Positions 32,074-43,770 of a stretch of DNA of 64,000 nucleotides are shown piece by piece. The notes beneath the pieces were generated by a model, which searched no databases, was not told the DNA's origin, and saw nothing but the letters and a program-made list of their open reading frames with translations. The stretch spans positions 2,362,993 to 2,426,992 of the forward strand of contig NC_011669.1 of NCBI RefSeq assembly GCF_000150955.2, read 5' to 3'. Position numbers and translations under genes: made by a program. The stretch comes from Phaeodactylum tricornutum CCAP 1055/1. Its lineage: Eukaryota; Bacillariophyta; Bacillariophyceae; Surirellales; Neidiaceae. Position 1 is the first letter of the stretch, and each line of letters begins with the position of its first letter.

Positions 32074-33783
32074 TTAGGCCATGAAATCATCAAAAACAAC
32101 TCCGCGGTTGTCGCGGATATCGAAACGAAGGGGCAAAAAGTAATCTGCCATACCTTCGGGGGTGTTGATTTGAATTCCTCCCAAGAGAGCAATCTTGCCG
32201 TTGCCCGCAACGTTCGAGCAGCCTTTGGCAACAATCTTCTGCATTAGCTCGTCCTGTGCGTCAAAAAGAGCGTACGGAAGTTCCACCATCGGGTCTTCAG
32301 CATTTTCCAAGCGTTCACCGTACGGGAGCAGCATATTGCCAACATAGCTTTGTTGCGCGTCGAGCGGATCCGTAGGCGGAGCAGCTTCTTCACCGCCATT
32401 TCGTACAGCGTTAACATACATCGATGCGGCGACACCAGATCCACAGCAAGACCCGCCCTTGGCCCGTCCACGTCGTTCGACCGTTCCAACCTTGCCGTTC
32501 GAGTCGACACCTACGTGCGGCCCGTACACCACCAAACACGAGCCACTGTCCGGAATATGCGCTGCCATGGCACCGAAACTGGTGACACCTCCAAACGCAA
32601 AGCCGGCGAGTCCGCCCATGTTGAAGTTTTCGCCGAATGCGGCCTTGAGGTCATCTTCCAAAGGACGGTTGACTTCGTCACAGCACAGCGAGGTAGCAAC
32701 AAGAGAGTTCTTGCCGTACCCATAGCAGCCCAGTGTGCTGTTGATCTTGGCGAGGAGCTTTTCGTTCGGTACCGCGTTGGGGAACACACTGGAGATCTTT
32801 GTAGCGGTAACGCGCGAGGGAGCATCAATAATCTTCTCAATAGTCTCGCCCTTGTTCGACAGGACGTCAAAGCGCAGTGGTAAAAAGTAGTCGGGCTGGT
32901 CGGCGGGGGTGTTGATCTGGATTCCTCCCAACAGAGCAATGCGACCGTTTCCTGCCACGTTACCGGATCCTTTCTCGATGATCTTGCGCATGAACTCGTC
33001 CTGGGCGTCAAACAAAGCGTACGGAAGCTCGACCATGGGCTCTTCTGCGGAGTTCAGACGGGCTCCATGGGGAAGGAGCATAGAGTTCACGAACGTCTGC
33101 TGCGCGTCCAGGGGGTCCGAGGGGGCGCCGGGGGGCTTGGCGTCACCCGCAAGGCAAGACTTCACAAAGCCAGCCGCGGCAACACCGGATCCACAGCAAG
33201 ATCCGCCCTTCTGACGTCCGCGGCGCTCAACGGTACCCACGTTACCCTTGGAGTCCACACCAACGTGAGGCCCGTACACCACAACGCAAGAGCCCCCGTC
33301 GGGGATGTGCGCAGCCATGGCTCCGAAGGAGGTCAGACCTCCAAAGGGGAAGCCAGCGAGACCTCCCATGGAGAAGTAGCTACCGTAGGTCTCCGACAGA
33401 GCCTTATCGAGGGGACGGTTGACTTCGTCGCAACACAAGGAGGTAGCAATGAGGGAGTTTTCTCCGAATCCGAACTTTTCGAGACTGGATCTGATCGTTT
33501 CGACGAGCTGATCGTTCGTCTGGGCACCCGGGAAGACCTGACGGATCTTGGCCGTTGTAGGCTACACACGAGAGAAAGATGTGAGAAGAGGAAGAGCAAG
33601 CAATGATGGTGGCAGCATAATCGTTTTAAGTACCTTGCTGGCAAAAGTTCGCTTCAGATACTGGACAAGCTTGATCACGACGTTAACGGCGATGATAGCG
33701 AGGAAGGCAACAGCAATGCTCAGAAAGATGTCGCCATTCATCGTGTCGGGCTCAGCGATAACGGGTTGCTTTTTCTTGAACAT
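32074..33783 (-). CDS. LCIB-family carbonic anhydrase, membrane-anchored double-domain copy A
   Basis: Exons 33783-33634 and 33561-32074 (545 residues). Exon 1 encodes a short basic head and one membrane helix (MNGDIFLSIAVAFLAIIAV onward). Exon 2 encodes two LCIB/C_CA domains. Each has LCCDEVNRPL (Cys, Asp and Arg of the active site), GGLAGFPFGG or its variant, HIPDGGSC or HIPDSGSC, YGPHVGVDS, RRGRxKGGSCCGSG and GGIQINTP. By comparison with LCIB structures, the zinc ligands are likely the first Cys, the His of GPHVG and a Cys of CCG. The family interconverts CO2 and bicarbonate and serves the carbon-concentrating mechanism. Domains 1 and 2 differ, so the internal duplication is older than the copy A/B duplication. 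CRE-like sites lie upstream (33953, 33986, 34127). Confidence 0.88.
32103..33561 (-). repeat. Segmental duplicate, copy A unit
   Basis: It aligns without gaps to 34973-36431 (constant offset 2870). The stretch 32530-33550 shows only about two differences by eye. The 3' third of the coding sequence differs more. Exon 1, the intron and both flanks are unrelated or strongly diverged. Confidence 0.9.
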
Positions 33784-34931
33784 GCTGTAATATGTTTTTG
33801 CGTTTTGCTAGCGATTAACAAAAGTTGTTTGAGTCTTTTTTCGAAGAAGCGAATATCAATTTTGTGAGAAAAGGAAATTGCTCGTTTTCGTTCGCCTCAA
33901 GTTTCCCCGTAGATCGTTTTGCAGTGCGTTGCCACCACGGTTTTATTGATCTACGTCATGCGTCGGATACTCGCAAATCAAAAGCTGACGTTTACTTCGT
34001 TTTACAATGTTGGTATAACAGAAATAGTACATATTCATCGATACTTCAACGGCAAACTGTGGTACCACGACAGCAATATTCTGCCACCTCATCCAGAAAT
34101 TTCGCAGGCCGTTGGTTGGCTGGGTTTGACGTCACAAATGCCACGAAGTGCTCGAAATCTAGAGAGCAGGGATTCTCCACAGACACGAACGTACGAGACT
34201 CCGATTAGATACTTAATGTAAACGGAAAGCTCTGCATCACATATCAATTTCGCACCACTAAAAGGACAAATGAAAACCCACTGTTCCTGTCCGAGTCTCC
34301 AGTGCATTTCATACTAATCAGGATATGCGAGACTCCTCGGTTAGCAAATTGAAAAGCGGACGGCTCGGGAGACGCAACCAATGCTCTTGAAAAGACAACC
34401 TTTCGGAAGCTTCTCTCCCGTGACCATGGCGGTACTAGAATTTCGAACGATTGATATAGATTGCACAGACGTCGACCTCGCGCACTTAGGCATGTTCAAG
34501 TCGGGCATACGTAGCTCTGACGCACACGGACTCAAATCACTTTCCTTGATCCCATCCATGCCACCAAGATTAAGAATCCGTTTTCCGCCAACGACGTCGA
34601 CGATTTTTGATCCGGGTATAGCCCTCATCCAGGAGTTCCTCTTTTTCCAAAAGGGTGCTTGATCGAAAGCCTGTGATTGTGGACAGGTCCCTGGTAGGTA
34701 GGTGGTATTGTGCGAATATTCAAATTTGTACAATATTTGGTGCACTAACAGCAAGCGTCTTAGTTAAAGTTATATTGCCACAATGCGTATAGAGTACGGT
34801 TACCCTCGTAAGGTCTCGTGAAGAGGTAAAAAACATTTCGTCAAAGGAGAGCGCGATGCCGGTAAGATGGAGGAGAATGGCATCTCCATGCATAGCGATT
34901 GGCCTGCGTCATAGCCAGGAAAATGTGAGGT
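33784..34931. promoter_or_regulatory. Intergenic region upstream of LCIB copy A, with CRE-type motifs
   Basis: About 1.15 kb. ACGTCA at 33953-33958, TGACGT at 33986-33991 and a full palindromic TGACGTCA at 34127-34134 lie 170-350 bases upstream of the copy A ATG. Overlapping frames around 34341-34754 on both strands look non-coding. Confidence 0.55.
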
Positions 34932-36635
34932 CTAGGTACCAGTCTCTACCAGGAAATCTTCAATGGTAACGTCGCGGTTGTCGCGAATATCGAAACGAAG
35001 GGGCAAAAAGTAATCTGCCATGCCTTTAGGCGTATTGATTTGAATTCCTCCCAAAAGAGCAATCTTGCCGTTGCCAGCAACGTTCGAGCAGCCTTTGGCA
35101 ACAATCTTCTGCATTAGCTCGTCCTGTGCGTCAAAAAGAGCATATGGAAGTTCCACCATAGGGTCTTCCGCATTTTCCAAGCGTTCACCATACGGGAGTA
35201 GCATAGTGCCAACATAGCTTTGTTGCGCGTCGAGTGGATCCGTAGGCGGAGCAGCTTCTTCCCCGCCATTACGCACCGATCTGACGTACATTGACGCGGC
35301 GACACCAGATCCACAGCAAGACCCGCCCTTCGCCCGTCCACGTCGTTCGACCGTTCCCACCTTGCCGTTCGAGTCGACACCTACGTGCGGCCCGTATACC
35401 ACCAAACACGAGCCACTGTCCGGAATATGCGCTGCCATGGCACCGAAACTGGTGACACCTCCAAACGCAAAGCCGGCGAGTCCGCCCATGTTGAAGTTTT
35501 CGCCGAATGCGGCCTTGAGGTCATCTTCCAAAGGACGGTTGACTTCGTCACAGCACAGCGAGGTAGCAACCAGAGAGTTCTTGCCGTACCCATAGCAGCC
35601 CAGTGTGCTGTTGATCTTGGCGAGGAGCTTTTCGTTCGGTACCGCGTTGGGGAACACACTGGAGATCTTTGTAGCGGTAACGCGCGAGGGAGAATCAATA
35701 ATCTTCTCAATAGTCTCGCCCTTGTTCGACAGGACGTCAAAGCGCAGTGGTAAAAAGTAGTCGGGCTGGTCGGCGGGGGTGTTGATCTGGATTCCTCCCA
35801 ACAGAGCAATGCGACCGTTTCCTGCCACGTTACCGGATCCTTTCTCGATGATCTTGCGCATGAACTCGTCCTGGGCGTCAAACAAAGCGTACGGAAGCTC
35901 GACCATGGGCTCTTCTGCGGAGTTCAGACGGGCTCCATGGGGAAGGAGCATAGAGTTCACGAACGTCTGCTGCGCGTCCAGGGGGTCCGAGGGGGCGCCG
36001 GGGGGCTTGGCGTCACCCGCAAGGCAAGACTTCACAAAGCCAGCCGCGGCAACACCGGATCCACAGCAAGATCCGCCCTTCTGACGTCCGCGGCGCTCAA
36101 CGGTACCCACGTTACCCTTGGAGTCCACACCAACGTGAGGCCCGTACACCACAACGCAAGAGCCCCCGTCGGGGATGTGCGCAGCCATGGCTCCGAAGGA
36201 GGTCAGACCTCCAAAGGGGAAGCCAGCGAGACCTCCCATGGAGAAGTAGCTACCGTAGGTCTCCGACAGAGCCTTATCGAGGGGACGGTTGACTTCGTCG
36301 CAACACAAGGAGGTAGCAATGAGGGAGTTTTCTCCGAATCCGAACTTTTCGAGACTGGATCTGATCGTTTCGACGAGCTGATCGTTCGTCTGGGCACCCG
36401 GGAAGACCTGACGGATCTTGGCCGTTGTGGGCTGTACAAAATTCATTGGAATAGAAGATGTGAGAAAGTGCCGTCGGTACCGGACTATTCAGGGATAGAT
36501 CGTTGAACCTACCTGAGCGGCGAACGATCTCCACAAGAACTTCAACAGGTTAATGGTTACACTGATCCCGACAATTGTCAAGACAGCGACGACAGTGCCG
36601 AGGAAAATGTCGCCTGTTTCCATAGCCTCTTCCAT
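34932..36635 (-). CDS. LCIB-family carbonic anhydrase, membrane-anchored double-domain copy B
   Basis: Exons 36635-36513 and 36431-34932 (540 residues). Exon 1 gives MEEAMETGDIFLGTVVAVL and continues as a single membrane helix. It corresponds in position to exon 1 of copy A but differs in sequence apart from GDIFL. The intron sits at the same place, just before PTTAKIRQVFPG. Exon 2 has the same two domains and motifs as copy A (LCCDEVNRPL, GPHVG, CCGSG in each), and ends DFLVETGT instead of DFMA. Near-identity of exon 2 to copy A with unlike anchors suggests gene conversion or recent duplication with a swapped N-terminus. ACGTCA sites lie upstream at 36805 and 37003. Both membrane leaders are too short to show which membrane is used. 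Confidence 0.88.
34973..36431 (-). repeat. Segmental duplicate, copy B unit
   Basis: Partner of 32103-33561 in the same orientation. The boundary at 36431 coincides with the 3' splice site, so the similarity stops at the intron edge. Confidence 0.9.
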
Positions 36636-37473
36636 GTCGGCACCGAGGTCCTTTGAAAGGTTCAATGAATCTTTGTTTGTAAGAGTTCGGTCGGTGGCGG
36701 ATCGGAAGCGGATACACAGGAAATGGGAAGATGACAGTGAGTGGCATACCTCTCTTGGAAGCCCAAAAAAAGAGAACAGCTTGGAGTCGTTGCTGCATAT
36801 CTTAACGTCAGGCTGACATCATCTTCAGCACAGTACAATGTGTACGTTTACTGACGAGTGTCTCAATGGACATCATCAACATAGAGCAGGTGGTTCAGTG
36901 CGCCAACACGCAGTCGGTGTTTAGGATTTATAGAACAGGTTGAAGGGGTATACACATCAGTTTTCATTATTTATAGTTATAGTTTGTCTCTGCCGTTTTC
37001 CCACGTCATTCGAGCCGTCCGTATCGAATCGGTGGAGCAACAATAGGAGAGATTTTTAGCGTTCGTTTCACTCTCGTTCCTTGTAAATCGTACTTGGAAG
37101 ATCAGATCCGACCGTCCCGCGACGAACCTCCAATGATATCCGTCTCTCGTCATCCCGTCGGATGTTTGGGGCACTATACTACCCACGGACACCGTTGGCT
37201 CCAATACGGAAAAACCTCGACCTCAAGGCGACTACGAACAAACATGCTTGTCTAGCATAAATACATATATCTAAATGGGGTTCCAAGGGGGACTACTCTA
37301 GCAAAGCACACTACGAGTGAAATAGAGGGAACTGTTATACTCCGGCCGTGGGATTGAGCGAGGGGACCATCCAGAGTCGTCAATCGCCCATCCCACGCGC
37401 CGGGAACTACGGACTATGGACCAAGGGCGGTCCAATCGTAAACGATAAACACACTGGGCTCGTTTGCTCACAG
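36636..37473. promoter_or_regulatory. Intergenic region upstream of LCIB copy B
   Basis: About 840 bases, including ACGTCA at 36805-36810 and 37003-37008. No gene recognised. Confidence 0.45.
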
Positions 37474-39184
37474 TTAGAACAACGCTCGCTTTTCGTACAG
37501 TAGATTGTCCAGAACGTTGTTTTGATTGTCCCGGACTTCGAAGCGCAAGGGCAAAAAGTAGTCGGGGCACCCGGCAGGGGTATTAATTTGCAAGCCTCCG
37601 AGCAGGGCAATTTTACCGTCGCCGCCGACCTTGCCGCATCCCTTGGCCACAATCTTCTGCATAAGATCGTCGAGGGGTTCGTAGGTAGCGTAGGGTAGTT
37701 CGACCATGGCGTCCTGGGCGTTACCGATGCGTTCGGCGTAGGGCAGGAGCATGTTTCCGACGTAGAGTTGTTGGGCGTCCATGGAACTTTCCGGGACGGC
37801 GGGAGCCGGATCGGCTTCGCCATTGAAAACTTTGCTGATGTACCCGGCGGCGGCGACGGCGCTGCCGCAGCAAGTTCCTCCCTTTTCGCGGCCTCGTCGG
37901 TTGACGGTTCCGACGTTGCCGTCTAGATCGACTCCGACGTGGGGTCCGTAGACGACGAGGCAGGAGCCACCGTCGGGTATGTGTTTGGCCATGGCACCGA
38001 ACCCGGTGACTCCCGAAAAGGGGAACCCGGCGAGGCCTCCGAGACTGAAGGTGTCCTTGAATTCCTTGGCAAAGTCTGTCTCGAGGGGACGGTTGACTTC
38101 GTCGCTGCAAAAGGAAGTAGCGACTAGTGAATTGGAACCGAATCCAAATCGAGAGAGTGCACTTTTGGTCTTGGCCACGAGCTGGTCGTTGGTGGCGGCT
38201 CCGGGAAAGGCTTGTTGTACTTTGGCCATGGTGGTCTGTGGCGTAACAAGAGACAGAGCAACCGGCGGGGTGAGTCCAGATACGTCCATTCCGTTTTACC
38301 GTTACTACCGTACGCTACTTTTGTCGGGTAGGACCAACAACAACAGTAAAAGTAACACAGGGAAAGTCACGCAACTGCGCCACAGTACGTACCTCAAACT
38401 GGGACAAATCGACCACCACGGGTGCCGGGGGAGCGACGGTTGCGGGAGCTGGAGCTGGAGTTTCTGTGGGTTCGGGTGCCGAATTTCCGGCGACGAGAGG
38501 CGCACTGACACCGGCCACGATACTACCAAAACTCTGGCGACGCGTGTTGTCGAGAATGACCGAAGTCGCGACGGCGGTGAGTGCCGAAACGGCACCCACC
38601 GAAAGCAGATCCTCGGTACCCAAGACACCACCAGTGCCACTGGTAGTCGCTCCAGCAGTCGCTGTGGTAGTGGTGGACGACTGTTGTTGTTGTTGTTGCT
38701 GCTGTTGTGCGGCTTCGGCTTGCTTCTTCTGTATCGCGGCCTTGATGGAGGGATCGGCATCGGCCATAGTTTTGGCCATGAACTCTTCGTACTCCTGAAG
38801 TTTCTTCTTCAAGTCATCGTTGGATAGTTTGGCGAGATCTCCGGTGATCTTGGGCGGAGCGCTGGGCTTGGACGCTGCTCCGCTGGACTGCGACTGGAGC
38901 GATTCGATCTGCGCTTTCAAGGCGTCGATCTCGGCTTGATTCTGCTTCTCCACCGTCTCGATGGCCTTGACCTTGTCTTCGTAGGCTTGCGCGAGAAAGT
39001 CCGATAGCTCCGCGGCGCGTTCCAACTTGGCTACCGCTTCGCTCCGATCCACACCGTCAATCGTCGAAGACAGCGGCGAATGACGGCGGACCGAAACGAC
39101 GGACGTCTGGAACGCCGCCGTACACACTACCATACTAGCCACCACGAGCGACGAGTAACTCTGACTGCGCATGCAAATCCTCAT
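37474..39184 (-). CDS. Plastid-targeted LCIB-family (theta-type) carbonic anhydrase with coiled-coil stalk
   Basis: Exons 39184-38393 and 38235-37474 (517 residues). The start (either Met1 or Met5) leads into a signal peptide ending CTAAF/QTS, the ASAF-type plastid signature with Phe at the cut. A helical, coiled-coil region follows (about 45-170, with a nine-Gln run), then a hydrophobic segment (LLSVGAVSALTAVATSVIL, about 196-214), then an Ala/Pro linker. Exon 2 is one LCIB domain: SFCSDEVNRPLE, GFPFSGVTGFGAMAKH, YGPHVGVDLDGN, GREKGGTCCGS and GGLQINTP. The single domain, plastid presequence and second hydrophobic segment suggest a stroma- or thylakoid-associated enzyme in the carbon-concentrating mechanism. 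Its upstream region has the densest CRE cluster in the window. Confidence 0.88.
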
Positions 39185-40009
39185 TGTGAACGCCGTAGAC
39201 TACGATAAAATACGATGTGTATGTGTGAATAAGTGACACCAAGGACACTCGAGAGCACAGATATACAATACCCCAACGAACCAAACTATATATCACGCAC
39301 GACACGGGAGAAAACTCGTTGTCCAAAGCTTCCCTCTCTCAGACGGCGCAATCTCTGTGGTACGCGTCGGGCTTTCAGTGTTGAGGGGCGGGCTGGATCT
39401 GGGCACTGTTGTGTTTCGTCGCTCGCTCCGTCGCCATTACTACTACTACTACCTACATCTACGACTACTACTTACTACTCTCCCTAATTTGCCGCTACAT
39501 ACCGTACTGACAGTACACTTATCTACCTTTCTCTACTTGCCGTACCCAACGACACGTCGGGCCAGCGCAGCCCGAGTACCGGCCGGCGATACCAGATCAG
39601 AGGTCCGGGGGGACATCCGTGCGCGTACGTCACTCATCGCCAGAACTGACGTCATCGGTATCCAAGCCCCTTTCCCGGGAAAAAGTGATTCGTGACGTTG
39701 ACGTCAATTCATCCTTCCCCTTCGCTCTCATTCTCCGACTTGATCTAATTCACGAACAACTATTCTCTACCCAACACGAACGGCAAAACTACACGTCCTG
39801 GTTGGCAGTGACTCGGCTATACCAATATACCAATTTTACCTACAGTGTATTTTGATACCTATCTATACATCACAGTCAACCCAACCGGGCCGATCCAAAC
39901 GACGACCACACGATCACAAGCATATTGTTCTCATTGACTGTGAGTGAGCCTCCGTTCCCTTGCATGCCCGTGGACGCTACCTACTTATATACAACATTTT
40001 CTTTCTTCC
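39185..40009. promoter_or_regulatory. CRE cluster upstream of the plastid-targeted LCIB gene
   Basis: Within 39627-39706 are ACGTCA (39627-39632), TGACGTCA (39647-39654), TGACGT (39693-39698) and TGACGTCA (39699-39706), 440-525 bases upstream of the ATG at 39184. CO2/cAMP-responsive elements of this core are known from the promoter of the pyrenoidal carbonic anhydrase gene of Phaeodactylum. The rest of the 825-base spacer has no gene. It also contains a (CTA)n-like stretch near 39437-39480. Confidence 0.6.
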
Positions 40010-41060
40010 TCATTCCCTACCTGCCGTGAGCGGCATGAAATTCTCCACCATATTGCCCGAACTGTCACGAATACAAAACCGACGGACCACGAAGAAATCC
40101 GACATTTCCTTCGGAGTGTTGATTTGAATGCCACCCACCACGGCGATCTGCCCATCCCCGTCAATGTGGTTGCTGCCTTCGTCCAGAATACGCGTCACCA
40201 GCTTTTGTTGGGCGTCGTACACGGATACCGGTAACGTCACCATCACGTCCTCCGCTTCCGATAAAGTCGCCGCGTACGGACGCAGCATATCCCGCACGTA
40301 CCCTTGTTGCGCGTCCAAAGGGTCGTTGCTGTAACGGTAGACCGGCGTACTAGTAGCGCTGGACGACGACGATGATGACGACTCGTCGAGAGTGGCTTGA
40401 TAGGCCTGCGTCACGGCCTGCGCCGCCGCCACGGCACTTCCACAACACGCTCCACCCTTTTCTCGACCCCGTCGAGCCACCGTTCCCCACTTTCCTTCCC
40501 AACTCACTCCGACGTGCGACCCGTAAATCAATAAACACGAGCCGCCGTCCGGAATGTGGCCAGCCATGGCACCGAATCCCGTCAACCCACCGAACGGAAA
40601 ACCGGCCAAACCGCCCATGGTAAAGTGCTTGCCGTACACTTCGCCGAAGTCTTGTTCCAGCGGACGCGTCACTTCGTCACTACACAAGGAAGTGGCCAAG
40701 AGCGTGTTGTACTTGTGGTATCCAAACTGGGAAAGTCGCTTGCTGACCATGGCGACGAGTTCCGCGTTCGTTAAGGCGTCCGGAAAGGCCTTCTTCACGG
40801 CAGTTAGAGTTACCTACGTGCAGCGTTCGAGGATGCATGGGAAAAACATGAGTCCTCGCATGCCAACGCTTAGGAGAAGTTAAACAGTCATGGAACGAGC
40901 AAAAGTGGGAAAGATATCCCAACGTACACCCACACACTTTCTCGCATACACTCGATCCGCATCACGCCGTTGTTTACCACCCCACCCTTCACACGCACTT
41001 TTGCACGCACACTCCCACAAATGACGATTTCTTACGCGTGCACGAACAACATACATTCAT
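40010..41060 (-). CDS. Short single-domain LCIB-family carbonic anhydrase
   Basis: Main exon 40813-40010 starts VTLTAVKKAFPD and covers one complete LCIB domain: SLCSDEVTRPLE, GFPFGGLTGFGAMAGH, YGSHVGVSW, RREKGG-type segment with CCGSA, and GGIQINTP. A stop codon abuts the exon at the 3' splice site (CACGTAG), so an upstream exon is needed. The best candidate is a micro-exon at 41060-41055 (ATG AAT) before a strong GTATGT donor, giving a 269-residue protein without targeting sequence. The intron would be 241 bases. The intron position matches the other three genes. A Ser run (about nine) and a Tyr-rich insert replace the usual linker before DPLDAQQ. ACGTCA at 41173 lies upstream. The domain call is firm and the first exon tentative. 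Confidence 0.78.
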
Positions 41061-41627
41061 TTGGTTGTCTTTTCCTTCTGTGACAGTGACGAGTCAAAAG
41101 ATACTCTCTTCGGTAGAAAGTGTCCAAATAGCCCACAGAGTCCTCAATGTCATCCCATCACGCTTTTTGACAACGTCACTACTCTAGAGAATAGAAGAAA
41201 AAGGCATGAGAGAGATATAAGGTGCCAATACAGATAGCTTGACATCCAGGATTCTTCGCCACCCACCGGTAACCCACGCATGAAACTTGCTGCATGCGGG
41301 GAAAACAACGAAGAACGGAAGCAGCGAACCGTGCAGAAGTCGCTGAAATGGAGTGACGAAGAGTTGGCCGTCTCTTTTATTTTAAACAGTTTGTGTAGAT
41401 CACGTTTTACGATTCAAAATAAGCCGTTTTTCAAAAGATTGGATTTTGAATTCTGACCCATCCTCGACGACAGGCGTCCACTGTCAGACACCGAACCCTG
41501 AACCCTGAAAACAATGCAAAATCATGCAACACGCAAGTCACAAATCACGGACACAACCCAACCAGAACCTGATTCTATAGTTCATTGTTGGGAAGGTTTT
41601 TACCTGTGTCGCACAAGAAATGGCAAT
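41061..41627. promoter_or_regulatory. Divergent intergenic region upstream of the short LCIB and SDR-like genes
   Basis: About 570 bases, with one ACGTCA (41173-41178) some 115 bases upstream of the proposed LCIB start. Nothing else recognised. Confidence 0.4.
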
Positions 41628-43620
41628 ATGCGTCGAATCCTGAAACTACCAACGCCCAAACAGGCGGCAATCTTCTTTCTCTTGGTCGCGGCGTTCCTTG
41701 ACCCAGCGATCTACGCGGCGCAAGGTTTGACCGCGGACTCGGCGATCCTGTTAACCTCGTCCACCTCGTCCTTGCGTTTCCACTCCTCCCTACCGCCCCG
41801 GCAGAAACGCACGGATCGACCGGCACGCGTCCACCGATCGTACGGCGATCGCTTTCGCGATGACGATGATGTCCAAGGCGATAGATTGGTCCCCAACGAC
41901 GAAATTTCTCGCCGATTGAGTACAGATCGACCCACGCTCTCTCGCACAGAAGTTGTGGGACCGCCCATTGTACCGAGCAAACCCAAAATTGTTGTACTGG
42001 GGGCATCCGGAAAAGTGGGAAGACTCGTCGTCCAACAACTACTCGAATCTAATGTTGACATGACTGTGGTGGCCTTTGTAAGAGACTACGATAAGGTACG
42101 TCTGATGCCTGCGAAAGTGTGTGAACGAGGCCCGACCCCGACGGTTCGCGTTGTTCGAGTGGAGTACCTACGGATGTCTTACCGCATTTTATTGACCTGG
42201 ATTCGAACTATGTTTTCTACTGTTACTCTAGGCATGTCGTGTATTGTATGATGATATCCTGGTAGCCAAAAGAAGTAAAACCCGTCCGGGAGGAAAGGGG
42301 GAATCACGGGGTCCCAACCTTCAAATCGTGGAAGCCGATTTGGTACCTCCGGAGGAACTTCCAGGGTACGAGGATGAAGAGGAAACATCTTGGAGAAAAC
42401 GGGCAAAGTCGGCCGCCTCGTTCTACAGAAATTCAATGGAGAACTATGACGATCGCGATCAAATTTCGGAGGGTGTGCAAGTGAACGAAGCCTTGCAAGA
42501 AGCGGTGAAGGGATGCACTGCTATCATAAGTTGTGTTGGATCGGTGCGTCCAACGAATCTGTGGACAGATATTTTGGAACGACCCATACTACGCCTACTG
42601 CGCAAGGATGTCAGTCGTTGGTGCAAGGATGCCCGACACCCGTACTACGTCAATTTCGCGAGCACGAGAAAGGCCCTAAACTACGCGGAGCGGGAACAGC
42701 TACGCAGGGAAGCCGCCTTGACCGTTAGTGATAGCGATGACACCCAAGCCTCTACAAAAGAAAAGGAGTCGGTACCACGCATTCGATTCATTCGGATTTC
42801 CGACTTATGCTTAGCGTCACAGCCTTGGAGTTTTGTCCCGCTAGTGACCAACACGATGCATTCAATGGTCTTTCGGTATCAAGACATGGCGGAGCGCTTA
42901 TTGGAGGCCAGCTCATTGATAGAGACAGTTGTGCTACGACCTGGAGATTTGGTAGACGAAGATCGCGACGTCCAGACAACTTCCTTACAAGTCTGTCCCA
43001 GTGGTCGACTCCCATCACCATCGAGAGTGGGCCGAGATGACGTTGCTGCTTTGGCGGTGTCTGCAGCATTGTTCGATTCCAAAACCTCTTCCAAAGACGA
43101 CAAAAGTTCTGAAGCAGGGGAGCATGAAATCGAGGAGCCCTTCCATTACACGTTGGCGGTGCGGTGGGCTGGCGAAGATCTTTCGCCTTTCCCGGCTCAG
43201 GGTCGATTGAAAGACGGAATGCCTGATGCCAACTTGTGCCTACAAGATGCGCTTCGGAAGCTGAGCAAAGACCGAGCGAAACCGAGTCTGCAGAGAACCA
43301 AACGGCGTGCAGCTTACCCAGAAACCGTTTTGAGATTCGCGACAACGTTGCAAGCTTCACGCCGGAGCAAACCCTATGGCGTCTGTGTAGCCGTACCACT
43401 CTATTTGATTTTGGCACTCTTTGCGCGTTCCCTATTTCACTCTGTGGCATCCTTCTTTCCGGGACAGCGATGGATACGGCCTGTATTTACTCCAGTGTGG
43501 GATTTCATCGCGATGAGCATTGCGGCGGTGATGGCTCGCGTTGGTGTGCTGTTCCAGGGCCGACTGCCAAGCTGGAAATGGGTCAGCTGGCGGGCCAACC
43601 CCAAATACATTTCGTTTTGA
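41628..43620 (+). CDS. NAD(P)-binding Rossmann-fold (atypical SDR) protein with signal peptide
   Basis: Exons 41628-42095 and 42232-43620 (intron of 136 bases), 618 residues. The ATG at 41628 gives a clean signal peptide (QAAIFFLLVAAFLDPAIYA). An in-frame ATG at 41514 would add 38 residues without signal character. The dinucleotide loop is IVVLGASGKVGRLVVQQLL near residue 125. Further SDR landmarks are AIISCVGSV and RIRFIRISDLCLAS. Near VVLRPGDLVD lies the segment that closes the fold in atypical SDRs and NmrA-like proteins. A C-terminal extension holds a hydrophobic segment (GVCVAVPLYLILALFARSLF) and ends WVSWRANPKYISF. No Phe at the signal cut, so ER/secretory rather than plastid. Substrate unknown. 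Confidence 0.75.
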
Positions 43621-43770
43621 AAATACATCAATTTTTGCTACATTTCATCCTATCTCTATGGAATTTCTGGCGTGCTAATCTATTCGTAACGGAATTGTAG
43701 TGGTTGGCAAAAGTATGTGTCTACTCGAAAATATATACCGAGTCTACAAAGTCTCAGCGCTCGGGTTGCT

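Noticed and set aside
34341-34754. Open frames of 93-137 codons on both strands upstream of LCIB copy A
   Set aside because: They overlap each other, have no domain or targeting signal, and lie within the likely promoter of copy A.
35362-36506. Open frames antisense to LCIB copies A and B repeated at both loci
   Set aside because: They repeat only because the duplicated genes repeat; they carry no independent features.
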